Origin: an uncultured Lachnospiraceae bacterium
Lineage (GTDB): Bacteria; Bacillota; Clostridia; Lachnospirales; Lachnospiraceae
Assembly: GCA_930972465.1 (NCBI GenBank)
Contig: CAKNHF010000008.1
Span: 1-64,000 of the forward strand
Direction of reading: 5' to 3'
Length of the DNA: 64,000 nucleotides
This document shows positions 26,519 to 35,797 of this stretch, piece by piece (the stretch's first letter is position 1; every line of letters starts with the position of its first letter). Below the pieces are notes generated by a model. That model searched no databases. It had not been told where the DNA came from and saw nothing but the letters and a program-made list of their open reading frames with translations. Position numbers and translations under genes: made by a program.

Positions 26519-29500
26519 TCAAACTGTCGCGATATCGATCAGCGTCAGTTTCTTAATATCTGTATTTTCAAGACTGGTGATCAGCGCCTCCGCCGTATCA
26601 ATGGCTGTCAGCACATTCACGCCTGTCTCAATGGCGTTTCTCCGGATAACGAATCCGTCTTTGGAGTGCTCTGCTCCCTGTGCCGGGATATCGATGACAA
26701 GATCGATCTTGTGTCCCAGGATCAGGTCCAGAAGGTTCGGTGACTCCTGTTCAATCTTGCGGACAGGTGTCGCCTTAACGCCCGCCGCATTCAGAGCGCG
26801 GGCGGTTCCGCTGGTGGCGAAGATGTGGTAGCCGATATTTGCAAATCTGCGTCCGATCTCCACTGCCTCCGGCTGATCCTCGTCACGGACCGTCATAATC
26901 ATGTTCTTGAACTTCGGCAGCTTGATGCCTGCGCCGAGGAACGCTTTATAAAGCGCCTCGTCAAATGTCTTGGCGATGCCAAGGCACTCTCCCGTTGACT
27001 TCATCTCCGGCCCGAGGCTGATATCAGCACCGCGGATCTTCTCGAAGGAGAATACAGGCATCTTCACCGCCACATAGTCTGCCTCCGGCTGAAGTCCCGG
27101 TGTGTAGCCAAGTTCTCTGATTTTCTTTCCGATAATGACCTGTGTCGCCAGCGGCACAATCGGAATGCCTGTTACCTTGCTGATATAAGGCACGGTACGG
27201 CTGGAACGCGGATTGACCTCGATCACATACACATCCTCTTCACCGCAGACGATGAACTGGATATTGATCATACCGATGACATGGAGGGATTTTGCAAGCC
27301 GTCTTGTGTACTCCGCAATCTTTGCCTTTGCTCCCTCTGTCAGGCTCTGAGCCGGATAAACGGAGATACTGTCTCCGGAATGGATCCCCGCCCGCTCGAT
27401 ATGCTCCATGATTCCCGGGATCAGGATGTCTGTTCCATCGCACACCGCATCCACCTCGATCTCCTTGCCCTGCAGATATTTATCCACAAGAATCGGGTGA
27501 TCCTGTGCGATCCGGTTGATGATTCCGATAAACTGGTCTATATCATTGTCATTGATTGCGATCTGCATGCCCTGTCCGCCCAGCACATAGGACGGTCTCA
27601 CCAGTACCGGATATCCAAGACGGTTGGCCACCTCTTTCGCTTCCTCTGCGGTAAATACGGTGCCTCCTGTCGGGCGCGGAATCCGGCATTCTTCCAGGAT
27701 CTCGTCAAAGAGTTCTCTGTCCTCCGCCTTGTCCACGTTCTCCGCAGAGGTCCCGAGGATCGGCACACCCATCTTCATGAGGGCCTCTGTCAGCTTGATG
27801 GCAGTCTGTCCTCCGAACTGTACCACAGCGCCGTCCGGTTTCTCGATGTCAACGATGCTCTCCACATCCTCCGGTGTGAGAGGCTCGAAATACAGCTTGT
27901 CAGCGATATCGAAGTCTGTACTTACAGTCTCCGGGTTGTTGTTCACGATAATCGTCTCATACCCTTCTTTTGCAAACGCCCAGGTACAGTGCACGGAGCA
28001 GAAATCGAACTCGATTCCCTGTCCGATACGGATCGGGCCGGAACCAAGGACAAGAACTTTCTTCTTTCCGGAAGTCTCTTCCACCTCATTTTCGCTTCCG
28101 TATACAGAATAGTAATAAGGCGTCTCCGCTGCGAACTCTGCCGCGCAGGTATCAACGATCTTGTACGCCGCCACGATACCATTTTCGTGACGCATATCAT
28201 GGATCTCACGCTCGCTCTTTCCCGTCAGGCGGGCAATCACATTGTCCGGGAACTCGATCCGTTTTGCTTCCCTCAGAAGGTCCGGTGTGAGTTCCTCATT
28301 CTTCAGCGCGTTCTCCATCTCCACAATGATGGCGATCTTATCGATAAACCAGCGGTCGATTTTTGTGATATTGTAAATGGTATCGTAATCGATGCCTCTG
28401 CGAACCGCCTCCGCGATCCTCCAGATGCGCATGTCGTCCACGACAGCAAGCTGTTCGATCAGGTCATCCTCAGACAATCCCGTAAAGTCATAGGACATCA
28501 GGCAGTCCACATGCTGCTCCAGAGAACGGATCGCTTTCATAAGCGCTCCCTCGAAATTGTTGCAGATACTCATGACCTCTCCGGTGGCCTTCATCTGGGT
28601 GGTCAGCGTTCTCTTCGCACTGATGAATTTGTCAAACGGAAGTCTCGGCATCTTCACAACCACGTAATCCAGCATGGGCTCGAAACTTGCATAGGTTTTC
28701 TGTGTAATGGCGTTCTTGATCTCATCCAGAGTATACCCCAGAGCGATCTTTGCCGCCACCTTGGCGATGGGGTATCCTGTCGCCTTGGACGCCAGCGCGG
28801 AGGAACGGCTGACACGGGGATTCACCTCGATGACACAATATTCGAAAGAATCCGGATTCAGCGCATACTGCACGTTACATCCTCCGGTAATGTTCAGTTC
28901 GCTGATGATATTCAGCGCGGAAGTACGGAGCATCTGGTACTCCTTGTCTCCCAGCGTCTGCGACGGAGCCACAACGATCGAATCTCCCGTGTGGACGCCA
29001 ACCGGGTCAATGTTTTCCATATTACAAACCGTGATGCAGTTTCCTGCGCTGTCACGCATCACCTCATATTCGATCTCTTTCCAGCCCGCAATACAGCGCT
29101 CCACAAGCACCTGTCCGACACGGGAAAGTCTCAGACCATTTTCCAGGATCTCCACCAGCTGGTGAGAATCATGAGCGATTCCGCCTCCGCTTCCTCCCAG
29201 TGTATACGCAGGACGGAGTACAACAGGGTATCCGATCTTATTGGCAAAAGCAAGCCCGTCATCCACATTCTCAACGACAAGGGATGCCGCCACCGGCTCG
29301 CCGATTTTCTCCATGGTCGCTTTAAACTCCAGACGGTCCTCCGCCTTCTTAATGGTCTCAGACGTGGTTCCGATGAGGCGCACTCCGTTTGCCTTCAGAA
29401 ATCCGGCTTCTTCCAGCTCCATGGCAAGGTTCAGTCCGGCCTGTCCTCCCAGTGTGGGAAGAACACTGTCCGGCTTTTCCTTCAGGATGAGCTGCTCCAC

Positions 29501-29719
29501 CACCTCAACGGTCAGCGGCTCGATGTAGACGCGGTCCGCAATGTCTTTGTCTGTCATGATAGTCGCCGGATTGGAGTTCAGAAGGACAACTTCAAGGCCT
29601 TCCTCTTTCAGAGAACGGCACGCCTGTGTTCCGGCGTAGTCAAACTCTGCGGCCTGTCCGATGACGATCGGACCGGAACCGATGACCAGTACTTTCTTTA
29701 TACTTAAATCTCTTGGCAT
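26519..29719 (-). CDS. carB: Carbamoyl-phosphate synthase large subunit
   Basis: 1066 residues, standard length. Two homologous halves each with an ATP-grasp domain (starting with VIGSGPIVIGQAAEFDYAG and VLGSGPIRIGQGIEFDF), an oligomerisation region between them, and a C-terminal MGS-like allosteric domain (about 935-1066, IGYHIFATSGTARAL). It makes carbamoyl phosphate from bicarbonate, ATP and ammonia delivered by CarA, for pyrimidine and arginine synthesis. Its ATG overlaps the carA stop (TAATG), so the two are coupled. The opposite strand has an open frame of 808 codons, a shadow of the coding pattern. Confidence 0.99.
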   Translation of the reverse strand: MPRDLSIKKVLVIGSGPIVIGQAAEFDYAGTQACRSLKEEGLEVVLLNSNPATIMTDKDIADRVYIEPLTVEVVEQLILKEKPDSVLPTLGGQAGLNLAMELEEAGFLKANGVRLIGTTSETIKKAEDRLEFKATMEKIGEPVAASLVVENVDDGLAFANKIGYPVVLRPAYTLGGSGGGIAHDSHQLVEILENGLRLSRVGQVLVERCIAGWKEIEYEVMRDSAGNCITVCNMENIDPVGVHTGDSIVVAPSQTLGDKEYQMLRTSALNIISELNITGGCNVQYALNPDSFEYCVIEVNPRVSRSSALASKATGYPIAKVAAKIALGYTLDEIKNAITQKTYASFEPMLDYVVVKMPRLPFDKFISAKRTLTTQMKATGEVMSICNNFEGALMKAIRSLEQHVDCLMSYDFTGLSEDDLIEQLAVVDDMRIWRIAEAVRRGIDYDTIYNITKIDRWFIDKIAIIVEMENALKNEELTPDLLREAKRIEFPDNVIARLTGKSEREIHDMRHENGIVAAYKIVDTCAAEFAAETPYYYSVYGSENEVEETSGKKKVLVLGSGPIRIGQGIEFDFCSVHCTWAFAKEGYETIIVNNNPETVSTDFDIADKLYFEPLTPEDVESIVDIEKPDGAVVQFGGQTAIKLTEALMKMGVPILGTSAENVDKAEDRELFDEILEECRIPRPTGGTVFTAEEAKEVANRLGYPVLVRPSYVLGGQGMQIAINDNDIDQFIGIINRIAQDHPILVDKYLQGKEIEVDAVCDGTDILIPGIMEHIERAGIHSGDSISVYPAQSLTEGAKAKIAEYTRRLAKSLHVIGMINIQFIVCGEEDVYVIEVNPRSSRTVPYISKVTGIPIVPLATQVIIGKKIRELGYTPGLQPEADYVAVKMPVFSFEKIRGADISLGPEMKSTGECLGIAKTFDEALYKAFLGAGIKLPKFKNMIMTVRDEDQPEAVEIGRRFANIGYHIFATSGTARALNAAGVKATPVRKIEQESPNLLDLILGHKIDLVIDIPAQGAEHSKDGFVIRRNAIETGVNVLTAIDTAEALITSLENTDIKKLTLIDIATV

Positions 29720-30789
29720 TATTTCGCTCCTCCCATCATCTCAATGAATCTGTCAAACAGGTATCCTGAATCCTGCGGTCCGGGGCATGCCTCCGGGTGG
29801 AACTGCACCGTAAAGATGTTTTTGCCCACATATGCAAGTCCTTCGTTAGTCCCGTCGTTTACATTTTTAAACGCAGGCACAGCCACCGCCGGATCCACGC
29901 TCTCCTCATCCACCACATAGCCGTGGTTCTGGGAGGAGATATACACTCTTCCGGTCTGTAAGTCCTTGACCGGATGGTTTCCTCCGCGGTGACCGTATTT
30001 CAGCTTGTGCGTGGACGCACCTGTAGCAAGCGCCATGAGCTGATGTCCCAGACAGATGGCGAAGATCGGAATGTCTGTATTATAAAGCTTTCTGATTTCT
30101 TCGATAATGGATGTGCAGTCCGCCGGGTCTCCCGGTCCGTTGGAAAGCATGATCCCGTCGGGCTGTGATGAAATGATCTCTTCCGCGGTTGTGTGAGCCG
30201 GATAAACAGTTACTTCGCAGCCACGTTTATTTAAAGATTTCGCGATATTATTTTTTGCGCCAAGGTCAAGAAGTGCGACTTTCTTTCCTGTTCCCTCAAG
30301 AACATATTTTTCCCGGCATGTCACCTTAGAGACGACGTCTCCTACGGTATACGCCTGGAGCTTCGGAAGGATCTCACCCAGATCATAATTCTCATCCGTT
30401 GTGATCATCCCGTTCATGGTTCCTTTTTCTCTCAGGATCTTTGTGAGAGCACGGGTATCAATCCCCGCAATTCCCGGAATATCCTGTTCTTTAAGAAAAT
30501 CCTGGATCGTGCCTTCGCATCGGAAGTTGCTCGGCATACGTGACAGTTCCCTTACAATATATCCGTCCGGCCATGCCTTCCGGGATTCCATATCCGGTGT
30601 GATCCCGTAATTGCCGATCAGAGGATACGTCATAACAACCGCCTGCCCTGCATAAGAAGGATCAGTCAGTACCTCCAGATAGCCCGTCATAGATGTGTTA
30701 AATACAATCTCACTGATACACTCTCGTGTCGAGCCGATACTTGTCCCCGTAAAGACCGTACCGTCTTCCAATATCAGAAATGCCTTCAT
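29719..30789 (-). CDS. carA: Carbamoyl-phosphate synthase small (glutaminase) subunit
   Basis: 356 residues. N-terminal CarA domain (MTGYLEVLTDPSYAGQ, DTRALT) and a C-terminal class I glutamine amidotransferase with nucleophile Cys in FAICLGHQLMALATGA and catalytic His in QFHPEACPGP. It releases ammonia from glutamine and channels it to CarB. The gene is first in the carAB operon. A good promoter (30884-30912) and a leader hairpin (30832-30863) lie upstream, so attenuation is possible. Normal length and no anomaly. Confidence 0.99.
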   Translation of the reverse strand: MKAFLILEDGTVFTGTSIGSTRECISEIVFNTSMTGYLEVLTDPSYAGQAVVMTYPLIGNYGITPDMESRKAWPDGYIVRELSRMPSNFRCEGTIQDFLKEQDIPGIAGIDTRALTKILREKGTMNGMITTDENYDLGEILPKLQAYTVGDVVSKVTCREKYVLEGTGKKVALLDLGAKNNIAKSLNKRGCEVTVYPAHTTAEEIISSQPDGIMLSNGPGDPADCTSIIEEIRKLYNTDIPIFAICLGHQLMALATGASTHKLKYGHRGGNHPVKDLQTGRVYISSQNHGYVVDEESVDPAVAVPAFKNVNDGTNEGLAYVGKNIFTVQFHPEACPGPQDSGYLFDRFIEMMGGAK

Positions 30790-30831
30790 ATATCCACCCT
30801 TTCCCTTTCGTAAATATTGTTACATAGGAAA

Positions 30832-30863
30832 GGCACTCTTGGAGTCTTTTGATCCAGAGCGCC
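30832..30863 (-). promoter_or_regulatory. Leader hairpin of the carAB mRNA
   Basis: On the minus strand GGCGCTCTGGA (30853-30863) pairs with TCCAAGAGTGCC (30832-30843) with one G-U and one bulged A, then TTTCC. It lies between the promoter and the carA ribosome site. It could be an attenuator; I do not see a clear PyrR-binding consensus. Confidence 0.4.
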
Positions 30864-30883
30864 CTCATTCTCAAATTGTAAAG

Positions 30884-30912
30884 ATTATACTACAACTGAA
30901 ATCATATTTCAA
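30884..30912 (-). promoter_or_regulatory. Sigma-A promoter of carAB
   Basis: On the minus strand TTGAAA (30907-30912), 17 bp, perfect TATAAT (30884-30889), giving a leader of about 88 nt before the carA start. Confidence 0.75.
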
Positions 30913-31012
30913 CTCTAATTTTTCTTATAAATATGCATATTATTTTCATAAATATTCATTTCTTCTGTTCTGTCCCGGTAGCTCCGTGCAAATATTCCGC
31001 AGATATACGCCA

Positions 31013-32230
31013 CTATTCATAGTTCCAGAAGACCGTGATCCTGCAGTGCGGCTCATCCTCCGCATAAGTATAGCTTACAGTGCTCAGTCCATAATATGCG
31101 GCAAGATTCTGTGCCGCCCGGGGGAGAAGTACATTAATCACTTCATTCCGCGCATCCCCGTACAGAGTCTGATCAGAAAATTTGCAGACAAACACTTCCT
31201 CACCCGCATAAATACTGTCATTCATGGCGTCAAGCAGCGCTCCCGTATCCAGTGTATCATAGTACATGCCGTTCATTCTGTAGTAATTCAGATCATCCGA
31301 ACTGCATGCCGGATAGTCGACCAGGTCGCCCTGTATATGATCCACCATGATCTCTTCATCCGTACAGCAGAGATAATCATAGTTTATGCTGTTATCCGGT
31401 ATGCTCTCCCCGCTCTCGGACTCCAGGAACACCGGATCCCCGAATGTTGTATCCATCTGATAATACTTTCCGTCACAGTTTACAATGTTCCAGGCATGAG
31501 CCCCCTGTCCCGTGATCTCTCCGATCACATAGATGCATTCTGTACCGATCTGTCCAAGCAGATACTGTGCCATACGGGAATATCCTGCGCAGACAGAACG
31601 TTTTCCCACCATTGCGCTGTAGATGTTCTGGTTATCCGGCGCATTTTCATCATATTCCACTGTATTTACAATATACTCATAAATGTATCTGATCTTTTCA
31701 TATTCAGAAGCTCCCGGGTCTATCCCACCGATACATGAGGACGCCGCCTGATCGATCTCTGCCTGGCGCTGCTCCTTCTCCGCCTTCGTACAGGTATATC
31801 CCGGAACCACTTCCGTGTAATCCTCATAGATCGTCATCCTCGTGCTGCCGTCGCACCAGAACAGTTCCGGTCTGTCATAGAGCAGGAATTCATATACTTT
31901 TCCCGCATCATCTCCGTTTCCGGCATGGATCCGGATGGATTCCTCCATTCCGGACACACCCTGAAGAAGTTCCCGGTAGATCGTCTGTTCTTTCTCTGTG
32001 AGCTGCCGGTAATAGAAATCTTCTGCCACCTCTTCCGCAGTCACTGTAAGCTCCGGAAATTCCACCTGCTGTTCCGAGACAAAACTCAGTGTCTCTTCTG
32101 TCCGCTCAAAAAGCCCCGGAAAAAAATATCTCGCCGAGACCACAGTCCCTCCGATCAGAACCATGCACAGCAGCGTCCCCGCTATTTTCGGAAATATCCG
32201 TCTTTTCCGCTTTCTCCTTCTCCTTGCCAT
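31013..32230 (-). CDS. Membrane-anchored transglutaminase-like protein
   Basis: 405 residues. A highly basic N terminus (RRRRKRKRR) precedes one transmembrane helix (about 13-33), so the rest is outside the cell. The transglutaminase-like core (about 165-275) has catalytic Cys in RSVCAGYSRMAQYLL, His in GAHAWNIV and Asp in YYQMDTTFGDP. Such domains in Clostridia act as surface proteases or cross-linkers; the exact reaction is unknown. It follows the peptidoglycan-binding protein gene at 32242 by 11 bp and probably shares its transcript. Confidence 0.85.
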   Translation of the reverse strand: MARRRRKRKRRIFPKIAGTLLCMVLIGGTVVSARYFFPGLFERTEETLSFVSEQQVEFPELTVTAEEVAEDFYYRQLTEKEQTIYRELLQGVSGMEESIRIHAGNGDDAGKVYEFLLYDRPELFWCDGSTRMTIYEDYTEVVPGYTCTKAEKEQRQAEIDQAASSCIGGIDPGASEYEKIRYIYEYIVNTVEYDENAPDNQNIYSAMVGKRSVCAGYSRMAQYLLGQIGTECIYVIGEITGQGAHAWNIVNCDGKYYQMDTTFGDPVFLESESGESIPDNSINYDYLCCTDEEIMVDHIQGDLVDYPACSSDDLNYYRMNGMYYDTLDTGALLDAMNDSIYAGEEVFVCKFSDQTLYGDARNEVINVLLPRAAQNLAAYYGLSTVSYTYAEDEPHCRITVFWNYE

Positions 32231-32241
32231 TCTTCTCCTCT

Positions 32242-33507
32242 CTAGGTCAGTTCGGCGATCCTTGAGACCCCGACATAGATCTCCGAGATCTTATACCAGG
32301 TTTTATAATCTGTAATCCCCGTCACCGGCAGACCGAAAACCGACTGGATCTTCTCAACTGCGGCCGCAGTGGCCGGACCGTAGATTCCATCCACACTGAT
32401 CTTTGGTATCGCCGGATACGCTCCCGCGATCACATTGATCTCTTCCTGCATCTGTCTGACCTTATCTCCTCTTGCCCCCTGTTCCAGATTATAGCCGGGC
32501 CACGAGGCGGGGATTCCGGATATTTCCTGAGCCGTATTGATGTACATGTCATCTCCGTAATAATAGCGGAGAATCTCAATCGGACTCAGCCCCTTATCGC
32601 CAAGTTCCTTTGATCCCCACTGCGTCATCCAGTCCGGACAGCTCACCCGCCGCCCGTCACAATACTGAGTGAGAATGGGCTGCCGTACGTTTGGTCTGGA
32701 AAGATAATTGGAAAAAAGCTCATCTACGATAACCGAGATGGATTCGTAGACGTTCCTTTCCGGAATCCACTTGTGGTCGAACGCGGTGGATGAAGTAATC
32801 GTAAAATCATATCCTTTGTTCCGGTACCACTCCGTATATACCCGGTTCAGGGTAAATGACATGATCGCAAGGACATTTGCCCGTATCGTATTTGCAGGCC
32901 ATGTCGCATAAATCTCACTGGATGCCACATTCTTGATATAATCCTTGTACTTTACATAATAATTCTTCGCCGTGCTGTCTCTGGGAGAGCCGTCGTGTAC
33001 CACAATATACTCCGGTATGACCACGCGGCTCAGCACAATCTCCCCGGTTTCGTTGGTCGGTTTGATCTCCTCCTCCGCGATCTTGGGAGGATAATCTCCG
33101 TAAAGGGTGTGAGCGGGAATGACAAAAACTTCTTCCTCGTCCTGACCGTTATCGCTTGGTCTCATCCGTACATTCTGGATCGCTTTTGTATTCGCCAGTA
33201 TTTCTGCCCCGGAGATACTGACCGGCTCATATCCCGGCGCGCTGATATCAAGGGTATACTCCGAATAGGGCTGACGCTCGTTATTTCTGTCCAGGCTCCA
33301 CTCCTCCGGCGGCGCATCCAGCTCCACCGTCTCAGTCTGACCGGATGAATCCGTCGTCAGTGTCTCAAGTGTATTCTCCGGTATTCCCGTGTAAGAAATT
33401 GATATCAGTGCGTTTGTGACCGGAAAAGCCGTCACGGAAGACACCACATTTACCTGCAGTCTCCCTTTCTCCGAGGCCTCGTCCTGCATTGCTCTCAATT
33501 GATTCAT
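32242..33507 (-). CDS. Peptidoglycan-binding-domain protein of unknown function
   Basis: 421 residues. Three parts: an N-terminal carboxypeptidase-regulatory-like beta domain (about 15-120); a central conserved domain (about 165-310; PEYIVVHDGSP, YYVKYKDYIKNVASSEIYATWP, SFTLNRVYTEWYR) that I know as common in Clostridia and that resembles the SpoIID/cell-wall-hydrolase style; and a C-terminal PG_binding_1 domain (about 345-405; GARGDKVRQMQEEIN, DGIYGPATAAAVEKIQ). No clear signal peptide is seen. The start has GGAGAC upstream. It is likely a spore-cortex or cell-wall protein; the reaction is not known. Confidence 0.75.
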   Translation of the reverse strand: MNQLRAMQDEASEKGRLQVNVVSSVTAFPVTNALISISYTGIPENTLETLTTDSSGQTETVELDAPPEEWSLDRNNERQPYSEYTLDISAPGYEPVSISGAEILANTKAIQNVRMRPSDNGQDEEEVFVIPAHTLYGDYPPKIAEEEIKPTNETGEIVLSRVVIPEYIVVHDGSPRDSTAKNYYVKYKDYIKNVASSEIYATWPANTIRANVLAIMSFTLNRVYTEWYRNKGYDFTITSSTAFDHKWIPERNVYESISVIVDELFSNYLSRPNVRQPILTQYCDGRRVSCPDWMTQWGSKELGDKGLSPIEILRYYYGDDMYINTAQEISGIPASWPGYNLEQGARGDKVRQMQEEINVIAGAYPAIPKISVDGIYGPATAAAVEKIQSVFGLPVTGITDYKTWYKISEIYVGVSRIAELT

Positions 33508-33558
33508 AACTGTCTCCGCATAAATCCATTTCTCTAATATATATGCGGAAATTATTCT

Positions 33559-34590
33559 TTAGAACAACTTTAATATATCATTGTACATGACAACGATCAT
33601 CAGCACCATCAGCAGAGCAAAGCCGGCAAAGTGTACCATACCTTCTTTTTCCGGAGGGATCCGTTTCCGCCGCACCGCCTCGACTATGAGGAATACAAGG
33701 CGCCCGCCGTCCAGGGCCGGAATGGGAAGCAGATTCAGTATCCCCAGGTTTGCCGTCACGAGAACGCCGAAATTCATCATATTCAATATGACTGCCGTCA
33801 CCCCGGCCGGAGCAGAGGCCTGATATACGCTGTCTACAGCATCCACGATGCCCACCGGGCCGGACAGATCTCTGATTCCGACCTTCCCCGTAAACAGCAT
33901 TCTCAGACTGTCGACTGTATAGTTGACCCAGTATTTCACAGTATATGCGCCGTACTCCATGGCTCCGAGAATTCCCGTCCTGACATACCCGGGGGACAGA
34001 ACTCCCAGTTTCGGGGACTGATCTCCCTCCAGCTGTCTCGGTTCGATCACCACATTATATTCCTGTCCGTCTCTTTCATACACGATCTCGAGAGAGGTCT
34101 CGTCCGGATGAGTCAGTGTATAGAGACTGATATCATTCCAGATGTGAACGTTTCTTCCATTGATCTCCTTTATCACATCTCCGGCCTGCATTCCCTGTTC
34201 CTCTGCAGAATATCCCTCGCTTACGCCGCTGATCTCCGCAGGCTGATATCCGACCGCCAGAATTATGATCACACACATGATCCAGGCAAGGATAAGATTA
34301 AAAACCGGCCCCGCCGCAATAACCGACATGCGGGCCCATACTGACTTGCTGTTGAAACTCCCCTCGGACATGTCGTCTGCATCGTCCTCTCCCATCATGC
34401 ATGCGCCGCCGAAGGGGAGAAGCTTGATGCTGAATTTTGTTTCACCGATCTGTTTCCCGATGAGAGTAGGACCCAGCCCCAGCGAGAACTCCTCCACCCG
34501 GATGCCATTGGCCTTCGCCAGGAGAAAATGTCCCAGCTCATGAAAAATAATGATAAAGCTGAATAGTAGGATCGCTATAATAATGCCCAT
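33559..34590 (-). CDS. rseP: Site-2 protease RseP (membrane zinc metalloprotease)
   Basis: 343 residues. N-terminal helix with the zinc motif HELGH (about 17-21), a PDZ domain in the middle (about 115-190), and NLLPIPALDGG (second active-site motif, about 285-295) followed by C-terminal helices. It cuts membrane-embedded anti-sigma factors or signal-peptide remnants. It lies three bases after dxr, in the common clostridial order uppS-cdsA-dxr-rseP. Single PDZ domain, as usual in Firmicutes. Confidence 0.97.
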   Translation of the reverse strand: MGIIIAILLFSFIIIFHELGHFLLAKANGIRVEEFSLGLGPTLIGKQIGETKFSIKLLPFGGACMMGEDDADDMSEGSFNSKSVWARMSVIAAGPVFNLILAWIMCVIIILAVGYQPAEISGVSEGYSAEEQGMQAGDVIKEINGRNVHIWNDISLYTLTHPDETSLEIVYERDGQEYNVVIEPRQLEGDQSPKLGVLSPGYVRTGILGAMEYGAYTVKYWVNYTVDSLRMLFTGKVGIRDLSGPVGIVDAVDSVYQASAPAGVTAVILNMMNFGVLVTANLGILNLLPIPALDGGRLVFLIVEAVRRKRIPPEKEGMVHFAGFALLMVLMIVVMYNDILKLF

Positions 34591-34593
34591 AGA

Positions 34594-35736
34594 TTACCAC
34601 CTGTTTTTAATAAATTCATATGTCTCCTGCTCGGTCTTTAGTATCTCCTCCACCGTGGGATCCGCAATATTTTTATGGTTCTCCATACAGGCCTGGATGA
34701 TCTCCGGTATCTGAAGATATTTTATCTTCCTGTCCAGAAACATCGCCACCGCACGCTCATTGGCCGCATTCAGCACAGTGGGCAGAGATCCCCCTTTTCT
34801 TCCCGCATCAAAAGCCAGCTTCAGTCCGTAAAACGTCTCCATGTCCGGTTTTTCAAATGTAATCTGTGTAAGTTCCGCAAAATCCAGCCTGTCCCCCGGC
34901 AGATATCTTCTCTCCGGATAATACAGTGCATACTGGATCGGAAGCTTCATGTCAGGCGTGCCCAGCTGAGCAATGACGGCGCCGTCCTCGTATTCAACCA
35001 TGGAATGGATAATGCTCTGCGGCTGCACGACCACCTGGATCTGATCCACCGATACCCCGAACAGCCACTTTGCCTCTATCACTTCCAGACCTTTGTTTAC
35101 CATGGTGGATGAATCGATTGTAATCTTCCGTCCCATCTCCCAGTTCGGATGCTTCAGCGCGTCTTCGACCCGGATATGCTCCAGTTCCTCCCGTTTTCTG
35201 CCCCGGAAAGGTCCGCCGGACGCGGTCAGAAGGATCTTGTGAAGTGCGCTTCTCTGTCCTCCCTGCAGAGACTGGAAGATTGCGCTGTGTTCACTGTCCA
35301 CGGGAAGAATCGATACGCCGTATTTCTCTGCCAGAGGCATGATAATATGCCCTGCTGTTACAAGGGTTTCCTTATTAGCAAGGGCGATATCCTTTCCCGC
35401 TTTGATGGCTTCTATTGTGGGAAGGATGCCGATCATGCCCACAATGGCTGTCACCAGGATTTCTGACTCCGGAACCGCCGCCACCTCCAGAAGACCGTCC
35501 ATCCCTGAGACAATCCTCACATCTGTATCGCGCAGGCGGTTTTTAAGCTCCGCCGCCCTTTCCTCCTTCCAGACAGCTGCCAGCTTCGGCCTGAACTCCC
35601 GGATCTGCCGTTCCAGAAGATCAATGTTATTGCCGGCGGCCAGCGCCTCAACCTCTATATCGCCGTTTGTCCTGACGATCTCCAATGTCTGTGTTCCGAT
35701 CGAACCTGTGGAACCCAGTACTGCAATTTTCTTCAT
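34594..35736 (-). CDS. dxr: 1-deoxy-D-xylulose 5-phosphate reductoisomerase
   Basis: 380 residues. NADPH-binding GSTGSIGTQTLEIV at the N terminus, LANKETLV, the acidic metal site in PVDSEHSAIFQ (about 147-157), TASGGPFR and EVIEAKWLFG. It converts DXP to methylerythritol 4-phosphate, the committed step of the non-mevalonate isoprenoid pathway. Placed between cdsA and rseP in the same direction; with uppS it couples isoprenoid supply to cell-wall lipid carrier synthesis. Confidence 0.99.
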   Translation of the reverse strand: MKKIAVLGSTGSIGTQTLEIVRTNGDIEVEALAAGNNIDLLERQIREFRPKLAAVWKEERAAELKNRLRDTDVRIVSGMDGLLEVAAVPESEILVTAIVGMIGILPTIEAIKAGKDIALANKETLVTAGHIIMPLAEKYGVSILPVDSEHSAIFQSLQGGQRSALHKILLTASGGPFRGRKREELEHIRVEDALKHPNWEMGRKITIDSSTMVNKGLEVIEAKWLFGVSVDQIQVVVQPQSIIHSMVEYEDGAVIAQLGTPDMKLPIQYALYYPERRYLPGDRLDFAELTQITFEKPDMETFYGLKLAFDAGRKGGSLPTVLNAANERAVAMFLDRKIKYLQIPEIIQACMENHKNIADPTVEEILKTEQETYEFIKNRW

Positions 35737-35797
35737 ATATCCTGTACCCCTTTTGCTTCTTTCTCAGTTCTGCCGAATCCGCGCCGCCATCCCGCTG

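Noticed and set aside
27281..29707. 808-codon open frame on the plus strand opposite carB
   Set aside because: It is the complement of a well-supported carB gene; codon bias of carB keeps the opposite frame open. No family motif or ribosome site supports it.
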